Of a stretch of 64,000 nucleotides of DNA, positions 21,620 to 33,498 are shown one piece after another. Under the pieces are notes generated by a model. The model was not told the origin of the DNA. It saw only the letters and a program-made list of their open reading frames with translations, and did no database searches. Every line of letters starts with the position of its first letter. Positions within the stretch are counted from its first letter, which is position 1. A program made the translations under genes and the position numbers. This DNA comes from Membranipora membranacea (taxonomy: Eukaryota; Bryozoa; Gymnolaemata; Cheilostomatida; Membraniporidae): NCBI GenBank assembly GCA_914767715.1, contig OU612067.1:32154162-32218161 (forward strand), given 5' to 3'.

Positions 21620-22347
21620 TCCTACAAGATCTAATCAACACACTCCGAGCCTGAATTTGAAACAATGGTCGTTAAGGTGCGACCCTTTGGGCTACCTAGA
21701 GATATCACTAGTATAATCTTCCTCACAATCTACTGTCCAATATCCATTGTACCATCTACACAGAAAGTCAAGGACGTGGTTGCTAGGTTACATGACACTT
21801 TTGAAGAGGCAGAACAACTTAATCCATATGCTGCAATCATAGCTTAAGGGGATTTTTATAGTACAAGCATCAAGCTCAGAAGATACAAACAGCATGTAAC
21901 ATAACCGACTCGAAAATCACCTGCAATTGGAGCCAGTGATCATAGCTCTATCCTTCTCCTTCTTAGGGACCATAGACCTCGAAAATCCATCCAGCCTAAG
22001 CATTTCGAAAATAGAATATGAAAAGGTAAAACATCATGAAGCTCCAATACTGTCTTGATACCACAGGCTGGTCAGTAATAATAGAACCATCAGAAGCAGA
22101 TATACATAGAGCCGTAACAATCTTTAATAGCTATCACAACTACTGCATAGACGAATGCATACCCACAGTCCGCATGAGAGAAAACCTCAACAAGCCTTGG
22201 TGTAATGATAATATCCGGAAGCTGCTTTCACTGAGGTGTAACGCTCTACGCCACCACAACCAACAAGAGCTCAGACATATACGCACTGAGCTACAACGTG
22301 AGATCAGAGCCGCTAATAAACAGCAAGCCGCTGTTACTGATTGTTAG
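21620..22347 (+). mobile_element. LINE fragment (family C): endonuclease C-terminus and linker
   Basis: The plus-strand frame reads VRPFGLPRDITSIIFLTIYCP, then AIIA-stop-GDFYS in place of an IIAGDFN motif, KYKQHVT-like and SDHSSILLL motifs of an APE endonuclease. Next comes LDTTGWSVI, CIPTVRMRENLNKPWCNDNI and KEIRAA-type linker sequence before it ends at 22347 without a reverse transcriptase. Two stops and a small frameshift are present. It is inserted within copy 1 of the duplicated segment. Confidence 0.8.
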
Positions 22348-24003
22348 TTTCAATCTGGTACCAAATTCATGGATTTCTCTAGGGTTTTCCCTTCTGTTAT
22401 CAATAGATCTCAACATCTGATGAACCCAGGCATAGATTGAAGAACCAAGGTAAAGAACAAAGGTTTCTTAGCTGCATTTGTATGATTTTGAACTGCTTTT
22501 GAGTAAAATATATGGATGTCTCAGTGAAGCATGGTCTTGGATGGAAAAAGAATTGTAACTGGAAGACATGGCAGGTCAAGTGCATATATCTTAGAAACAC
22601 TTTTCAGTAAGATTCGAAGGATGGGTGCTCACAACAGCAACCCTACATGACGTGTGCTATTCCCAGCTGCTCATTAAAAGCTACTGTAATCAATTTGTAC
22701 AGGGCTCAAACAGTGCAAATGCTTTAGAAGCCCATTCCAACTACGGCATTTTCTCTCTGAAATCGAGCAAGCGAACTGCTCCTGTACCAACTGCTAGTGA
22801 CACTCCATTGTCAAATGATTAAAAAATTTCAACATCTCGAGACAAGCACCACAAGTAACATAGTTAGAGATAATATTGTTACATATGTTGCATGTGTTTC
22901 CATCATAGAACTAGTTATGTCGATCAGAAATTCCTATGTAAAGATAATCACATAAGACACAGAGTTTACACTATCACCATTGAGACCAATAGGTTTTCAA
23001 ATAGTATCTAGATTATTTATTCTTAATTAAAGGTTGATAAGAGATCCAGCACATTGGAATTGATACACATCTACGCTGTGGTAAAGAGAAATGGCTGTTT
23101 CTATGTCAGGTAAATAGAAACAATGACACTGAGGTGGTGAGGTTTAATTCCTTTTGTTTGTAAATCATCATTGCATGGTGTGCATAGATTATCGAACTCA
23201 GCAATCCAAGTGACAGTTTGATGCTGCCACACTGTGCTAATCATCATTTTCTCCATGAGTTTTGCATCGTGTACTGTCCTACCAAGTATGACTTTGACAG
23301 GGAATAAAGAAAAGCTAAGTACACCATTACTTAATGACTGACTGATCAGTGATGATATATTGCTCATATATTCAGATAGAAATTGATGATAAGGATATTG
23401 GGACAGAGGAGGAAGAAGAGGATATATCGAGTCTTCAAATTCGATGATGAGGACAGCGACACCAAGAGGAAAGTCATCACAAGTAGAAAAGAATTTGCGT
23501 CAACTTAACTAAAAGTATTTTTTTAAATCAATAATAATAGAGTGCACTTTGCTGGTTCTGAGCAGCAACGGCGGGACACCACATATAGGCACAAAATTAA
23601 TTTAGTAATATTGGGGCTATCAATGTTTTGCAAATCGACTTGAGTGAGAAAGAGTATTTATAAAGTTTTACGCAATACTTTGTCATAAAAAAATAATAAA
23701 TAAGAAGGGCTTGACCTCAAAATAATAATGTAAAATGATGCGCTTCGAATAAATCTAATTAAATCTTTTTTTTTTCAGATGCAGAATAGCCCAGATCAAT
23801 CTGGGGGGTTGGAAGCAAGCAGCCAGAGTGGTGACCAGCCGATCAACAATTCCAGAGCCCATACAAAAAAATCAAGTCAGTACACCTTAACAATTCCTTA
23901 TCGAAATTGGATTTAAAGATTAAAACCTATAGTTTGTACTGGTGAAATTGAGTGATTACTTCTCACCATCTGCTATATTAAGATGTTTTGAGATGGCGAT
24001 CAA

Positions 24004-27000
24004 TTGAGTCATCAGCCCAAAGTGATGTTTAGTGGGGAGGATCTGTCAACAATAGTTTTGTCAGCCAAGAACTGGATCAAGGTAGGCCCTGAGATCGGCT
24101 TTAATTCACACATATGCATTATGTACCTTAAATTTAATGGAGCTCTATTTGCGTTTCAGGAATTTGGGTACTGTAATAAAAATGGCAGCCCAATTTTAAA
24201 GCCTGAAATCTGAGCGAATGGTTGACTTCATATTTTGTCGCACTATATTATCTGCAGATGTATAGTCTACAATGTCATGTACAAATGACTGACAAAAAAA
24301 AATAGGCCTTACGCTCACACAGGTATTAGTGAATGATTAAAATTTTTAACTCAGTGACATTTATTTTCCAGAACTGTGAGTAGCAGCGTTATTTTACTTG
24401 TATGTAGTCGATATCCTTTGTTTGTGTTGTGCTTTTGTGTTCCATGAAAAACACATTTTGTTATTATCATTCCATCCGCAAACACTCTTAATGCAGTGGT
24501 GCTCAAATGGAGGCCTGCGGGCCGAATCAGGCCCACCATTTTTTCAATCAGACCGGTCAGATTTTTAGGCAAATACAAATAGTCGAAGCCCATGAGATAG
24601 TATTCCCCGCGGAAAACTTTCCAGTGTTAACTGCATTGGCTTTGCGAGTACTCACCATTATTTGATCTACCTATATTTGTGAATCCATTTTTTCTAAAAT
24701 GAATTTTATCAAGAATGACAAGAGAACTCGTCTAACTGAATGATCTGATACGTGTGGTCAGTGCTGATGTCATAACTGAGAAACAGTATGACACAGTCAT
24801 GGTTGCCAAGAGAGTGTTCTATTCCTCTCACTAATTGCATTTTACCAAGCTAGAATCATATTCATATTTAATATTATACTTTTATCTAAATGTAAAATAT
24901 TGTCATTTGCCTAGCTACAATCATAATTATCTACAATATTTTTATCCTCATGTCAAATAAATATATGTTAATGTAATGAAAGTGATAGCACAATATACAT
25001 ATATTGGTATACTGCTTCTAGTTGCAACAGCCTCTAAAAATATCTGCAATGTAAATTTCTGGCCCAGCCCTCCAATATTCTTGAAATATTGAATCCGGCC
25101 CTTTCTCGAAAACATTTGAGCAAGCCTGCTCTAACGTGTCTCAATATGTTGTATGCTGGTGAAGAGAGACAGGGTAAAAGAATGGGTGGTATGGTCATCT
25201 ACGATTTACCAGTATATTTTGGACAACAGAAGGTAATAAAATGTGCCTGCTTACTTATTGGTTAGTTGAAATGGTTGTTAAAAAATATATGGGTAGCAAC
25301 CATGAGAAAAATAAAGTTCCAGCGGAATCAGGCGGACTTTATTTGGTCCATAGTCACTCATGATAGTGTGCCTTTTTCTTCCTACCTACTGAAATTGTAA
25401 GCCTACAGCGCATATATTCTTTTACAGATGGATAAGACAAACTCATGCGGGTTGTGCATGGCTTCACAAGGATGGCAAAGCTAACTGCCAAGTATCCACA
25501 CATTCAGGTGATCATCCACATCCAGTGGCTACATCGTTGTGTATTATACTTTGTATTACTAATCCAATTCTTTGATTAAGTAAGAGTGTAATCCCTCCTT
25601 GACTGATTTAGACCATAATGTCAAAAATTGATAAAGATTTTTGTGTATCATTCTGTAGGCAAATGAAGTAATCAACCTAAAAGATTATGGCAACAAGATA
25701 GTGGTGAAGCCACTGAGCGAGGTGAAATGTGAAGGGATAGCGCTGGCCCTCTATATGGGCACAATGAAGTCGTACTGTGGGAAGTGTTTTCCCGCAAAAA
25801 TTGTAAGAAAGGAGGGGGAAGGAGCGTTTTATTTACAGAGGATCACATAACTCAAGAAACACAAAATATGGACATTTGGTACAAGTCTCAATAGTTATCT
25901 GATATGTGATATATTTTGCTTTAAATAATACTGTAAAAAACAAATTTGTTTAACTTACATGTTACAAATGCCTCTAGTCTTATGCCACATATATTGTAGG
26001 GTTATAATATTCATGATATGGCACATCTTGCTGTTTCGGCTTTGCTTGTGTTTTCACTTCACTGCAGATGTGATCCTTTCCATGCATAGTTTTTGCTGCA
26101 TGGGGGAGGTAATCTGCTGTATGATTTTCGCTACCACTAACGGTGTGGCTGCAATTCAATTCTGTGGCGTCGATGATTAAACATCAATCTATGGTGAGTT
26201 CAAACATTGGCAAGGGCATTGTGAATATGACGAGGGTTTAAAATTGTGTGTACAGCCTTTCCAGACCTCTTGAATATTCTTGATTTCAAAAAGTTTGCAC
26301 GTTCATCCACTGTATACCTTGAAATATATCACATTTTCAACCTTGAATAATATTGCTTTTTCAACCCTGAACTGTAGCCGACGTTGAAATATTTCACCGT
26401 TTCAACCTTGAAAAACAGTGCTTTTTCAACCCTGAATTGTAGTCAACCTTGAAATGTATCACCTTTTCAACCTTGAAAAATATTCCTTTTTCAACCCTGA
26501 GCGGTAGTCAACATTGAAATATTTTCAACCCTGAATTATAAATTCATGGTTACTCCATAAACAGGCCTTGAATATAGTTTCAACCTTGAATTATATAACA
26601 ATATTCAAGGTTGAGACTATATTCAAGGGTTGAAAAGCACCCTTTATTCTTGTCCATCTTTCAAGGGTCTTTTTTCAGCCCTGAATAGAATTCAACCTTG
26701 AAAATACTCCTTAACACTAACCTATTCTCAGCCCGTTTTTCAAGGTTTTTTTTAAGGTTTTCCCCTTGAAAATTTTCAAGGTTTTTGATGCCTAGTGACC
26801 ATGTGTGCCATCGTGCAATTTTGAATACCGGGAATGAATAATACCAAATAAGCTTTCGCTTTGACATGAGCTGTATAGTTATAATATTCTCGATATTTGA
26901 TTGAGTTCAGTTAATCTGAAATGAATCTAACAGCCATGTTATGGTTCTGACTGGTAGTCAATAAGAGCCAACACATTCCGTGTATGATAAACATTACTCT

Positions 27001-27761
27001 TATATTGTAGTGTCCATTGGGTACTGGCAGTGATGCTCAAACATCAGTGTCTCATGATGGACTCCCTAGGGAAAGAGATTGGTGAGACACACAGGAACAA
27101 GCTTAAAGAGTGAATTTGTATTTTCATATATAAGTTACATTGTTCTGTTATGGTTGACATACTCAAATTGGCAATATACAGATGGATACACAATTTCTCC
27201 AAGAGGAAGACGGTTTATTTGTTGATAAAGTGAACAATTGGTTGTTACGTAATTCTGTTTTGAACAGTGTACGGAGTATTTCTTCAGCTTGAAAAACTGG
27301 TGATACTCATGAGGAAGGCGAGTTAAGCATTATTTAAGGGTGGAACTCCAAACTGCTGATCTTAGCCACACCTTTGTCTGTACATAGTATTATATAAAAT
27401 GAAATTGAGAGGCCAGTGAGAGTTTGCTTACAGTATAAGAATTGCACATGACATTTATGACACACTCATGAGCAAGGAAGGGATGAGCTAAGGTTATATA
27501 TAGAAAGCTCCTCCATAAACAGCAATCACTAGAGTTTGCATTTGCAACTGTCAAATTTAGAATCTTGAATCCTAACCACTACACCACCCTGCCACCCAAT
27601 AAATATTATCATGGTCATTAAGGATATTTTCTTCTTGCTCCCAATAATTAAAATTTATATCCGTACCTTTGTTTTGACAGGTTCCTAGACAGCCAAGCGA
27701 TTACGACTGTGTTGTGTTCGTCCTAGGATTTGCCAAATGGACCATCTATGTATGCAAGTAG
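24004..27761 (+). CDS. Ulp1/adenain-like cysteine protease, exons of copy 1 (probably decayed)
   Basis: Candidate exons: 24004-24081 (FSGEDLSTIVLSAKNWIK then GTAGGC, resembling the GEDL...WLND start of Ulp1 domains), 25150-25229 (GGMVIYDLPVYFGQQK), 27011-27109 (HWVLAVM...CLMMDSLGKEI, holding catalytic His and Asp), 27268-27317 (YGVFLQLEKLVILMRK) and 27681-27761 (VPRQPSDYDCVVFVLGFAKW then stop, holding the oxyanion Gln and nucleophile Cys). The order His-Asp-Gln-Cys is that of clan CE proteases, which cleave SUMO or related tails and also occur in several transposon families. The usual Gly after Cys is Val. Compared with copy 2, one acceptor (TAT instead of TAG, about 25149) and one donor (GC instead of GT, 27318) are weakened. 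Phase between the third and fourth exons is unresolved. Other possible exons: 23376-23447 (acidic) and 23779-23875. Confidence 0.6.
24494..25129 (+). mobile_element. Non-autonomous hAT element (Charlie-like ends)
   Basis: The left end CAGTGGTGCTCAAATG and right end CATTTGAGCAAGCCTG are imperfect inverted repeats (13 of 16). The flanks CTCTTAATG and CTCTAACG fit a mutated 8-bp duplication. The paralogous copy at 34125-34140 preserves the uninterrupted site ACTCTAATTGTGTCT, confirming the borders. The interior reads NFPVLTAL...STYICESIFSKMNFIKNDKR, the conserved hAT C-terminal dimerisation region, with stops. This is an internally deleted autonomous element. Confidence 0.9.
26230..26780. repeat. 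Degenerate CAACCTTGAA-rich minisatellite
   Basis: TTTTCAACCTTGAAATAT / TTTTTCAACCCTGAA-type motifs recur roughly every 30-35 bp over about 550 bp. In the distal part they also appear in inverse orientation (TTCAAGGTTG). The block is absent from copy 2 of the duplicated segment. Confidence 0.8.
27535..27605 (-). repeat. tRNA-like SINE remnant, copy 1
   Basis: The minus strand reads GGGTGGCAGGGTGGTGTAGTGGTTAG..., an A-box-like start. The B box is poor. The same sequence is carried at 35150-35198 in copy 2, so it predates the duplication. Confidence 0.4.
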
Positions 27762-28053
27762 TTTGATATAATCATGATATATATTTGTTGAGCTGTCTTA
27801 AATAATAATAACACAGTACTGTTAGGAATTATATATCCAACAATGAACCAATAAAGAAATGTTATTGCAAATTCCTCCAGAGCATTTTCTCCTGGGAATT
27901 TCATGCATAATTGTGAATCAGATTTATACCAACCTTTTCGTTTATATAATAAATTATAATTAGTGCAATTTTTAATCTAATTTTCTTCATACTTCACAGC
28001 GGTAACGCAGGCGTCTCTCCCTATGCACATTGATCCCCTGTTCATGTGTAGTA

Positions 28054-31000
28054 AGGGAAGGCGGGGTCAGTTGAGACGAATTTCCATTGAGACAAACTCC
28101 TTTTTATGAAATCTATGGGTTATCTTCTCATGCTCTTGGTGAAAAGGAGTCAGGAAAAGGCCATTTCCTGTTGTGTTTAGCAGGCAAGAGAGTGAAGACA
28201 AGGTGAGTGTGTGTGACAATTACTTGTATTTTTTAGCAAATTATTGGGTGAGCTGAAGAGGTTACTTGCATTGGCCATCAAGCTTGTTTGAGTACCTCCA
28301 TCACCTTACACTTCACAATTATGAAGAGATAACCAAAAGCTGCATTCCATATACTATATTACAATTCATTTGGCCAACCATCTTGTCAGCCATCTTGCTT
28401 CAGAAAAGATGTGCTGCTTAAATGTACCACGAGACAAATTTAGGTAGGATACTTTGAGACATGTCTCTCAGTGCACCACTTATATACATTACTGTTGGTG
28501 TGTCTCAAAACACCCCAATAAAGGTGCATTGAGACAATGTCTCACAGTAAAAGCCACATACCACTAACATGTCTCGAGGTACAAATGATGTCAAATGACA
28601 CTCCAAATGCATAAATATAATGATTTGCTAACAATTTATACAACATGGGCTTTCTCTACAGTCTGAGTGTTGGACTTGACTCAATCCTCAATCAATCAAA
28701 TTGCATAGTGCTATGACAGAGATAATTTTCTCTTGATAGGTGTAAGTGAGAGTGAAAGCTACCAGTAGGCCTTTGCCACGTAATCCAAAAAAGAAGAGGG
28801 TTCCTAACCCCGCAGAAACTATGGAACTGGCTACCAAACTATTGTGTTGTAGATGGACTGACACTTCAAGCCAAATCGAATCGAGAACTATCGTCACCGA
28901 GGAAATGGAAGCTAAACTACAGAAATATTTGATTTGAGAACTTGCTTATGAGCTGGCAAGAGCCAATGAGAATATGAGAAGAACTATCCTGCTAACTGGG
29001 AAAGAGATGGGATGGCAGGTAAAGAATGGATGTATTTGTTTACGCACAGACATCCACTAAGCCTCAGAAAACCTGAAAGTGGCAGTGTAGCTCGGAACAT
29101 GGCTTTCAACAAGGAGAATGTGAATCAGTTTTCAGCAATCTGAAAGGGGTTTATGAAAAGTACCCAACTATGAAAGATGGCACTTGCATATACAATCTGG
29201 ACGAGACTAGAGTAACAAATGTCGGAATTCCATCAAGGGTGATTGCAGCCAAGGGCCAGCACCAAGTATGCCAAACTCAGAGTGCAGAAAGTGGAACACC
29301 CGTAACAGTTTGTGCAATAGTCAGTGCCGCTGGTGTAGCCCTACCGCCAGCAATGATTTTCCCTCGTGCAAACTTTGTCCCTAGAATGACCATTGGTGCT
29401 CCGCCTGGTACTTTGGGTCTAGCAGCTAAAAGTCCCTGGATGACTGGCGAGCTTTTTGAGTTGGTTCTGGACCACTTCATAACTCACTCAGGCTCCACTG
29501 TAGATAATCCTACCCTTCTCCTGATGGATAATCATCGCAGCCATCTGGCTCCATGACTTGGTGTTCTCTCTAAAGCTAAAGAGCATGGTGTTGTGCTTCT
29601 TACTCTGCCGCCCCATTGCACTCATAAGATGCAACCTCTAGATGTTGGTGTCTTCGGGCCATTTGTGACGTACTATAACCAGGCGATTGCAAACTTTCAT
29701 GTCAACAACAAAAATGTGAAGGCTGACATATACAATGTTGCTTCGTTTGTCGGATTCGCGCATACAAATTCAATGTCCATCCGAACAATCACCAATTCCT
29801 TCAAGAAGACTGGAGACTTCCCTTATGATGATTCAGTCTTTAATGATGATGAATTTCTGCCAACCCTGCAAGGCAGCAGCCCTGAGAAGAATAGTGATCA
29901 TGCTGCAGAAACTCTCCAAACTCAGAATCAACACCAACTGCACACAGCTCCCCAAGATCAACCCCAACAGGAGACAGCCACCCCTGACGGGAACCCTCAA
30001 CCACCACAAGTTACCCCTGATAATCTGAGACCACTCGTACCAAAGAGGAAAGCAGCAGAGGCACCAAAGAGCCATCAATAAAAGCAAAAGAGTGAGGTTT
30101 TCAACTACAATTTTTTTTTATTTTTAAAGAATCTGAATGAAGTTGTATTGGATGAAACTAAACCAAAATGCAAACAGGTTCTAAAAATTTGCAATATTGG
30201 ATGATCAATGTGTTTAAGTACCGTATTAGGTAATTAAATTTTGCTACCCATGTGCATCATCATTGGCATTGCTTTGCAATATTTCCAGGTCTTCACTCTT
30301 TCTCCATCTGCAGCAAAGACAATCCCAAGTTGTCACGGAGACTCTTCAGTAGAGACTGGTCCCTTGGCAAGCAAAACCCTGTGCGTTCATGACTATCAAC
30401 CCTCAACAAGTGGAATCGCTAGAAAGGTATGAGAATCATCGAATTTAGTTTGCGTGTACAAAACCCCTAGTCGCCAATGAGAAGAGCCATGGTTGTAACA
30501 TGAGACGCAGTAAAATTTTAACTGCATTTTGACATTGACTCAGGTATTTTTCTAATTATAGGAAGGTACAAGGAAGGGAAAGGCCAAAAAGAAACTCGTG
30601 CCTGCCCGCATCGAAGATTCGAGCTCTTCCGAGGATGAGGATCACCCTCCACTGGCCAAGCTTCTGGAAAAAGTAACAGATAGCGATGACGACTACATGA
30701 AAGCGAGTCAAAAGAACGAGGAGAAGTCTCAATCGTGGACATTGAGTCGCCCTGTGGGAAGTATGATGAAGGAATTTATGTACTAGTAGCCTATGAAGCC
30801 AGCGGTAAACAGATTTATTATGTCTCCAAAGTACTCAGTAAGGATGGGAGCCAAAAGGAAGTGTCTTGTCTCAGAAAAGGCAATGTATTCAGGTTTCATA
30901 TGCCACCCATCCCAGATATCAATACCGTTGACAAAGTTCAAGTCAAAGCAGTTTTGAAACTACCATCCAGCTATGGTGGGACAACTCGATTTAAATGCCA

Positions 31001-31200
31001 TTACCAGTTTGAGGACCAAGGGTTAATTTGGTTATTTTTAAAAATAGTTTTTATTAATACTGACATGTCATTAGTGGACATGTGAATGTATATCAACAAG
31101 GCAAACAGCCACAGGTACTTGCAACCCGAAAATAATGCTTATCCAACAACTCGGGCATAGAAAACTATAAAAAAAAGGCACAAATTACCCCGGCTTTCCC
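28054..31200 (+). mobile_element. pogo/Tigger-type transposon (element 2)
   Basis: The left end AGGGAAGGCGGGGTCAGTTG and the right end ...AATTACCCCGGCTTTCCC form imperfect inverted repeats. They resemble the TIR of element 1, and TA flanks both sides (28052-28053 and 31201-31202). The element is about 3.1 kb and carries a transposase of the same superfamily but a different lineage. It abuts the right border of duplicated copy 1 (28045) and the left border of an unclassified repeat (31203), so it landed at a repeat junction. Confidence 0.82.
28746..31085 (+). pseudogene. pogo/Tigger transposase of element 2, decayed, with C-terminal module
   Basis: The N-terminal helix-turn-helix region (28746-29165) is broken by stops and frameshifts, but ELAYELARANEN and NMAFNKENVNQF are recognisable. 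The frame 29170-29556 has YNLDETRVTNV and LLLMDNHRSHLAP, then TGA. The frame 29593-30081 has LPPHCTHKMQPLDVGVFGPF. All three catalytic Asp (LDET, MDNH, PLDV) are kept. A later block 30560-31085, probably beyond an intron, has an acidic SSSEDEDHPP linker and GKYDEGIYVLVAYEASGKQI...LRKGNVFRF...VLKLPSS. That terminal module recurs in this transposase group by my recollection and is echoed at the end of element 1. The internal stops make it non-functional. Confidence 0.8.
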
Positions 31201-31202
31201 TA

Positions 31203-32560
31203 ACCATACTGAGTCTGGATAGCATCTTCTCGAAATTCAGGAGGGATCGGGGGATGAAAGCATCATTCATATGACATATCATATTCAAGATAGCTGGCTC
31301 AATTATATGTGTCAATAATATTGAGTCCGATAAACATTTTCTTGGCAACGCTTATGGCAAGTAACAACATTTTCCTATTCGAGAGTCATAATGATGCATT
31401 GGATGACCAGAGAAGGATCCCTATGGTTGAATAACAGAGAGAATATAGAAAGCTGGAGACAAGATACCGCATCAAACACTCTAAATATCAGTATAGTAAT
31501 GGATGTGAGAAATGCTGTGAGGTGATGTGTGTAGGTATTGTAAATACTTTTATGGTCAAAAGTACTTATTTGCACAGTACTTTTTGAACCTTGATTAGGC
31601 ATAAAAAAGCAATTTGCAAATCTTTTCCGTGAAGAAAAATAATGATTATTGATATTTGAGAACACAGCTACCATACTGTAGACTGTGATACATCTATACA
31701 GGGTCGAGCCATACAACAAGTACCGCTGGATGACTTAGAATCTTATCTGATTGAGCTGATCAACGATAAGAAAATCTGGATATTCGATAAAGAGGAGGGC
31801 TGTAATTGTCTTGTTTTTGCTGCATCTGTAATAGCAAGTCAAGTCCGCTAAACATTTTCTTGGCAACGCTAATGGCAAGCCAACAACATTTTCCTATTCC
31901 TGAGTCAGTAATTGTGTAATTGTATTGTATTACATTCTGCCATACTCAATATACATGTATTCGAGATGATATCGAATGTACATACTGTAATGATGCATTG
32001 GATGATCACAGAAGGATCCCTATGGTTGAATATCAGAGAGAATATAGAAAGCTGGAGACAAGATACTGCATCAAGCACTCTAAATATCGGTATAGTATTG
32101 GATGTGAGACATGCTATGAGGTGATGTGAGTTGGATGTAATGCCCATGTCACAAACTTGCATGGACGGTGAGCTGGCTTGGTTCATTCTTTAGTCTTAGT
32201 ATGCTGATGACAATCTTGCATAGGTATTGTAAATACTTTTATGGTCAAAAAACTACTTATTTGCACTGTACTTTTTGAACCTTGATTAGGCATAAGTAAA
32301 AACAATGATTATTGATATTTGAGAACACAGCTACCATACTATAGACTCTGATACATTTATAGAGGGTCGAGCCATACAACAGGACCTCTGACTGACTTAG
32401 AATCTTCTCTGATTGAGGTGATTAATGATAAGAAAATGTGGATATATGATAAAGAGGAGAGCTGTAATTGTCTTGTTTTTGCTGCATCTGTAATAAAAAG
32501 TTAAGTCTGCTTACTATAATAGTGTCAGGGTCTTTAAAAAAAAATACTGGGGTTTTGTCA
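31203..32560. repeat. Unclassified interspersed repeat, two tandem copies with coding-like blocks
   Basis: It begins ATACTGAGTCTGGATAGCAT as at 10154. About 31326-31845 is repeated at 31846-32500 (period about 520 bp), each copy starting with ACATTTTCTTGGCAACGCT. In the best-preserved part the plus strand reads IECTYCNDALDDHRRIPMVE...YSIGCETCYEVM, a pair of C-x2-C motifs about 45 residues apart. A second block reads PLDDLESYLIELINDKKIWI FDKEEGCNCLVFAAS, repeated with changes at 32384. No known family is recognised. Confidence 0.7.
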
Positions 32561-33257
32561 AATTGATTGCATTATTCTTTAGCATGTCCCAAAAAATAAT
32601 AGAAAGCATGGTTTGTAATTCATGATTTATGACACTTCTTCTATATTGGCCACCTTGAAGATGTCATTTGAGAAAGAGATATGTATATAATATATTGGTT
32701 GTGGGTGGTCATACCATGCTATCACAAACATTAACATTAAGTGTAGGTTACTCTACTCCGAGAATTCTTGTTGAATTGCAACCTGTACAACCAGACCTGA
32801 CAGCAGTCCATTGCCATTAGTACTGAACACAGAGCAAAAGATAGCAGCGGTATACAGTGGTCAGATAATTACACAAGTATGAGTAACCCTTATAGTCGGC
32901 TGTCAAGTTTATTTAGGCTGCTGATAGGAGAGAAAGAGGGAGAATACAGTTTTCTATTATCTGTGCAATGATAGTCTAGCTATACGACTCCAAAGGACCA
33001 GTACCTGCTTTTATATACTCTGAATGTTGCAAATTGTTTGTTACGATAATTTGCTAAGTACAATATTGATGAAATAAGTTGCTTTCCCATATTTAGAGAA
33101 TCAGGTCTCATTTTGTTACCTTTTATAGTTATGGGTCCATCTGATTTGAGGAGATAAACCCCGTTGCATCCACTCATTTACATGCCCCATTTACAGCGAA
33201 AACAACTGTATTTGCAGTTGTTTGGGAACTGCGGTGCAAGCTAGGCTGAGCAGCAGC
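32561..33257. other. Unassigned spacer
   Basis: No gene or repeat border is recognised between the unclassified repeat and duplicated copy 2. Confidence 0.35.
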
Positions 33258-33498
33258 AGCTCATTGTGTGTGGGGATAATCTGGTACAGGTTGCTGTTCA
33301 AGGTTCTGAGTGAGAAATGTGGTGGAGCTGCTAAAGGTTTGTATTTTAGATGGGCACAGTATGTAACAATAATTATAATGAAGATACCTTGATGGTCCTC
33401 TTTATACCTGACACAAAGAAGGTAAACTTTATCAGTCGAGATTTATTGGAAGAGTAATCCAGGAAATATTTCTGAGTCTAAGATCTCATCTAGAGACA

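Larger units (their letters stand above)
20029..28045 (+). repeat. Duplicated segment, copy 1 (8 kb, with insertions)
   Basis: Blocks 20029-20582, 24158-24493, 25130-25345 and 26795-28045 align in order with the uninterrupted 33258-35655. Intervening pieces of copy 1 are absent from copy 2: 20583-24157, the hAT element 24494-25129, and 25346-26794. The left border is CTCATTGTGTGTGGGGATAA and the right border is CACATTGATCCCCTGT. I saw no inverted repeats at the borders, so this may be a segmental duplication or two copies of an unrecognised element. Confidence 0.85.

Noticed and set aside
31375-32186. Minus-strand ORFs of 93-114 residues in the unclassified repeat
   Set aside because: Copies keep the plus-strand C-x2-C blocks rather than these frames, which lack any recognisable motif.
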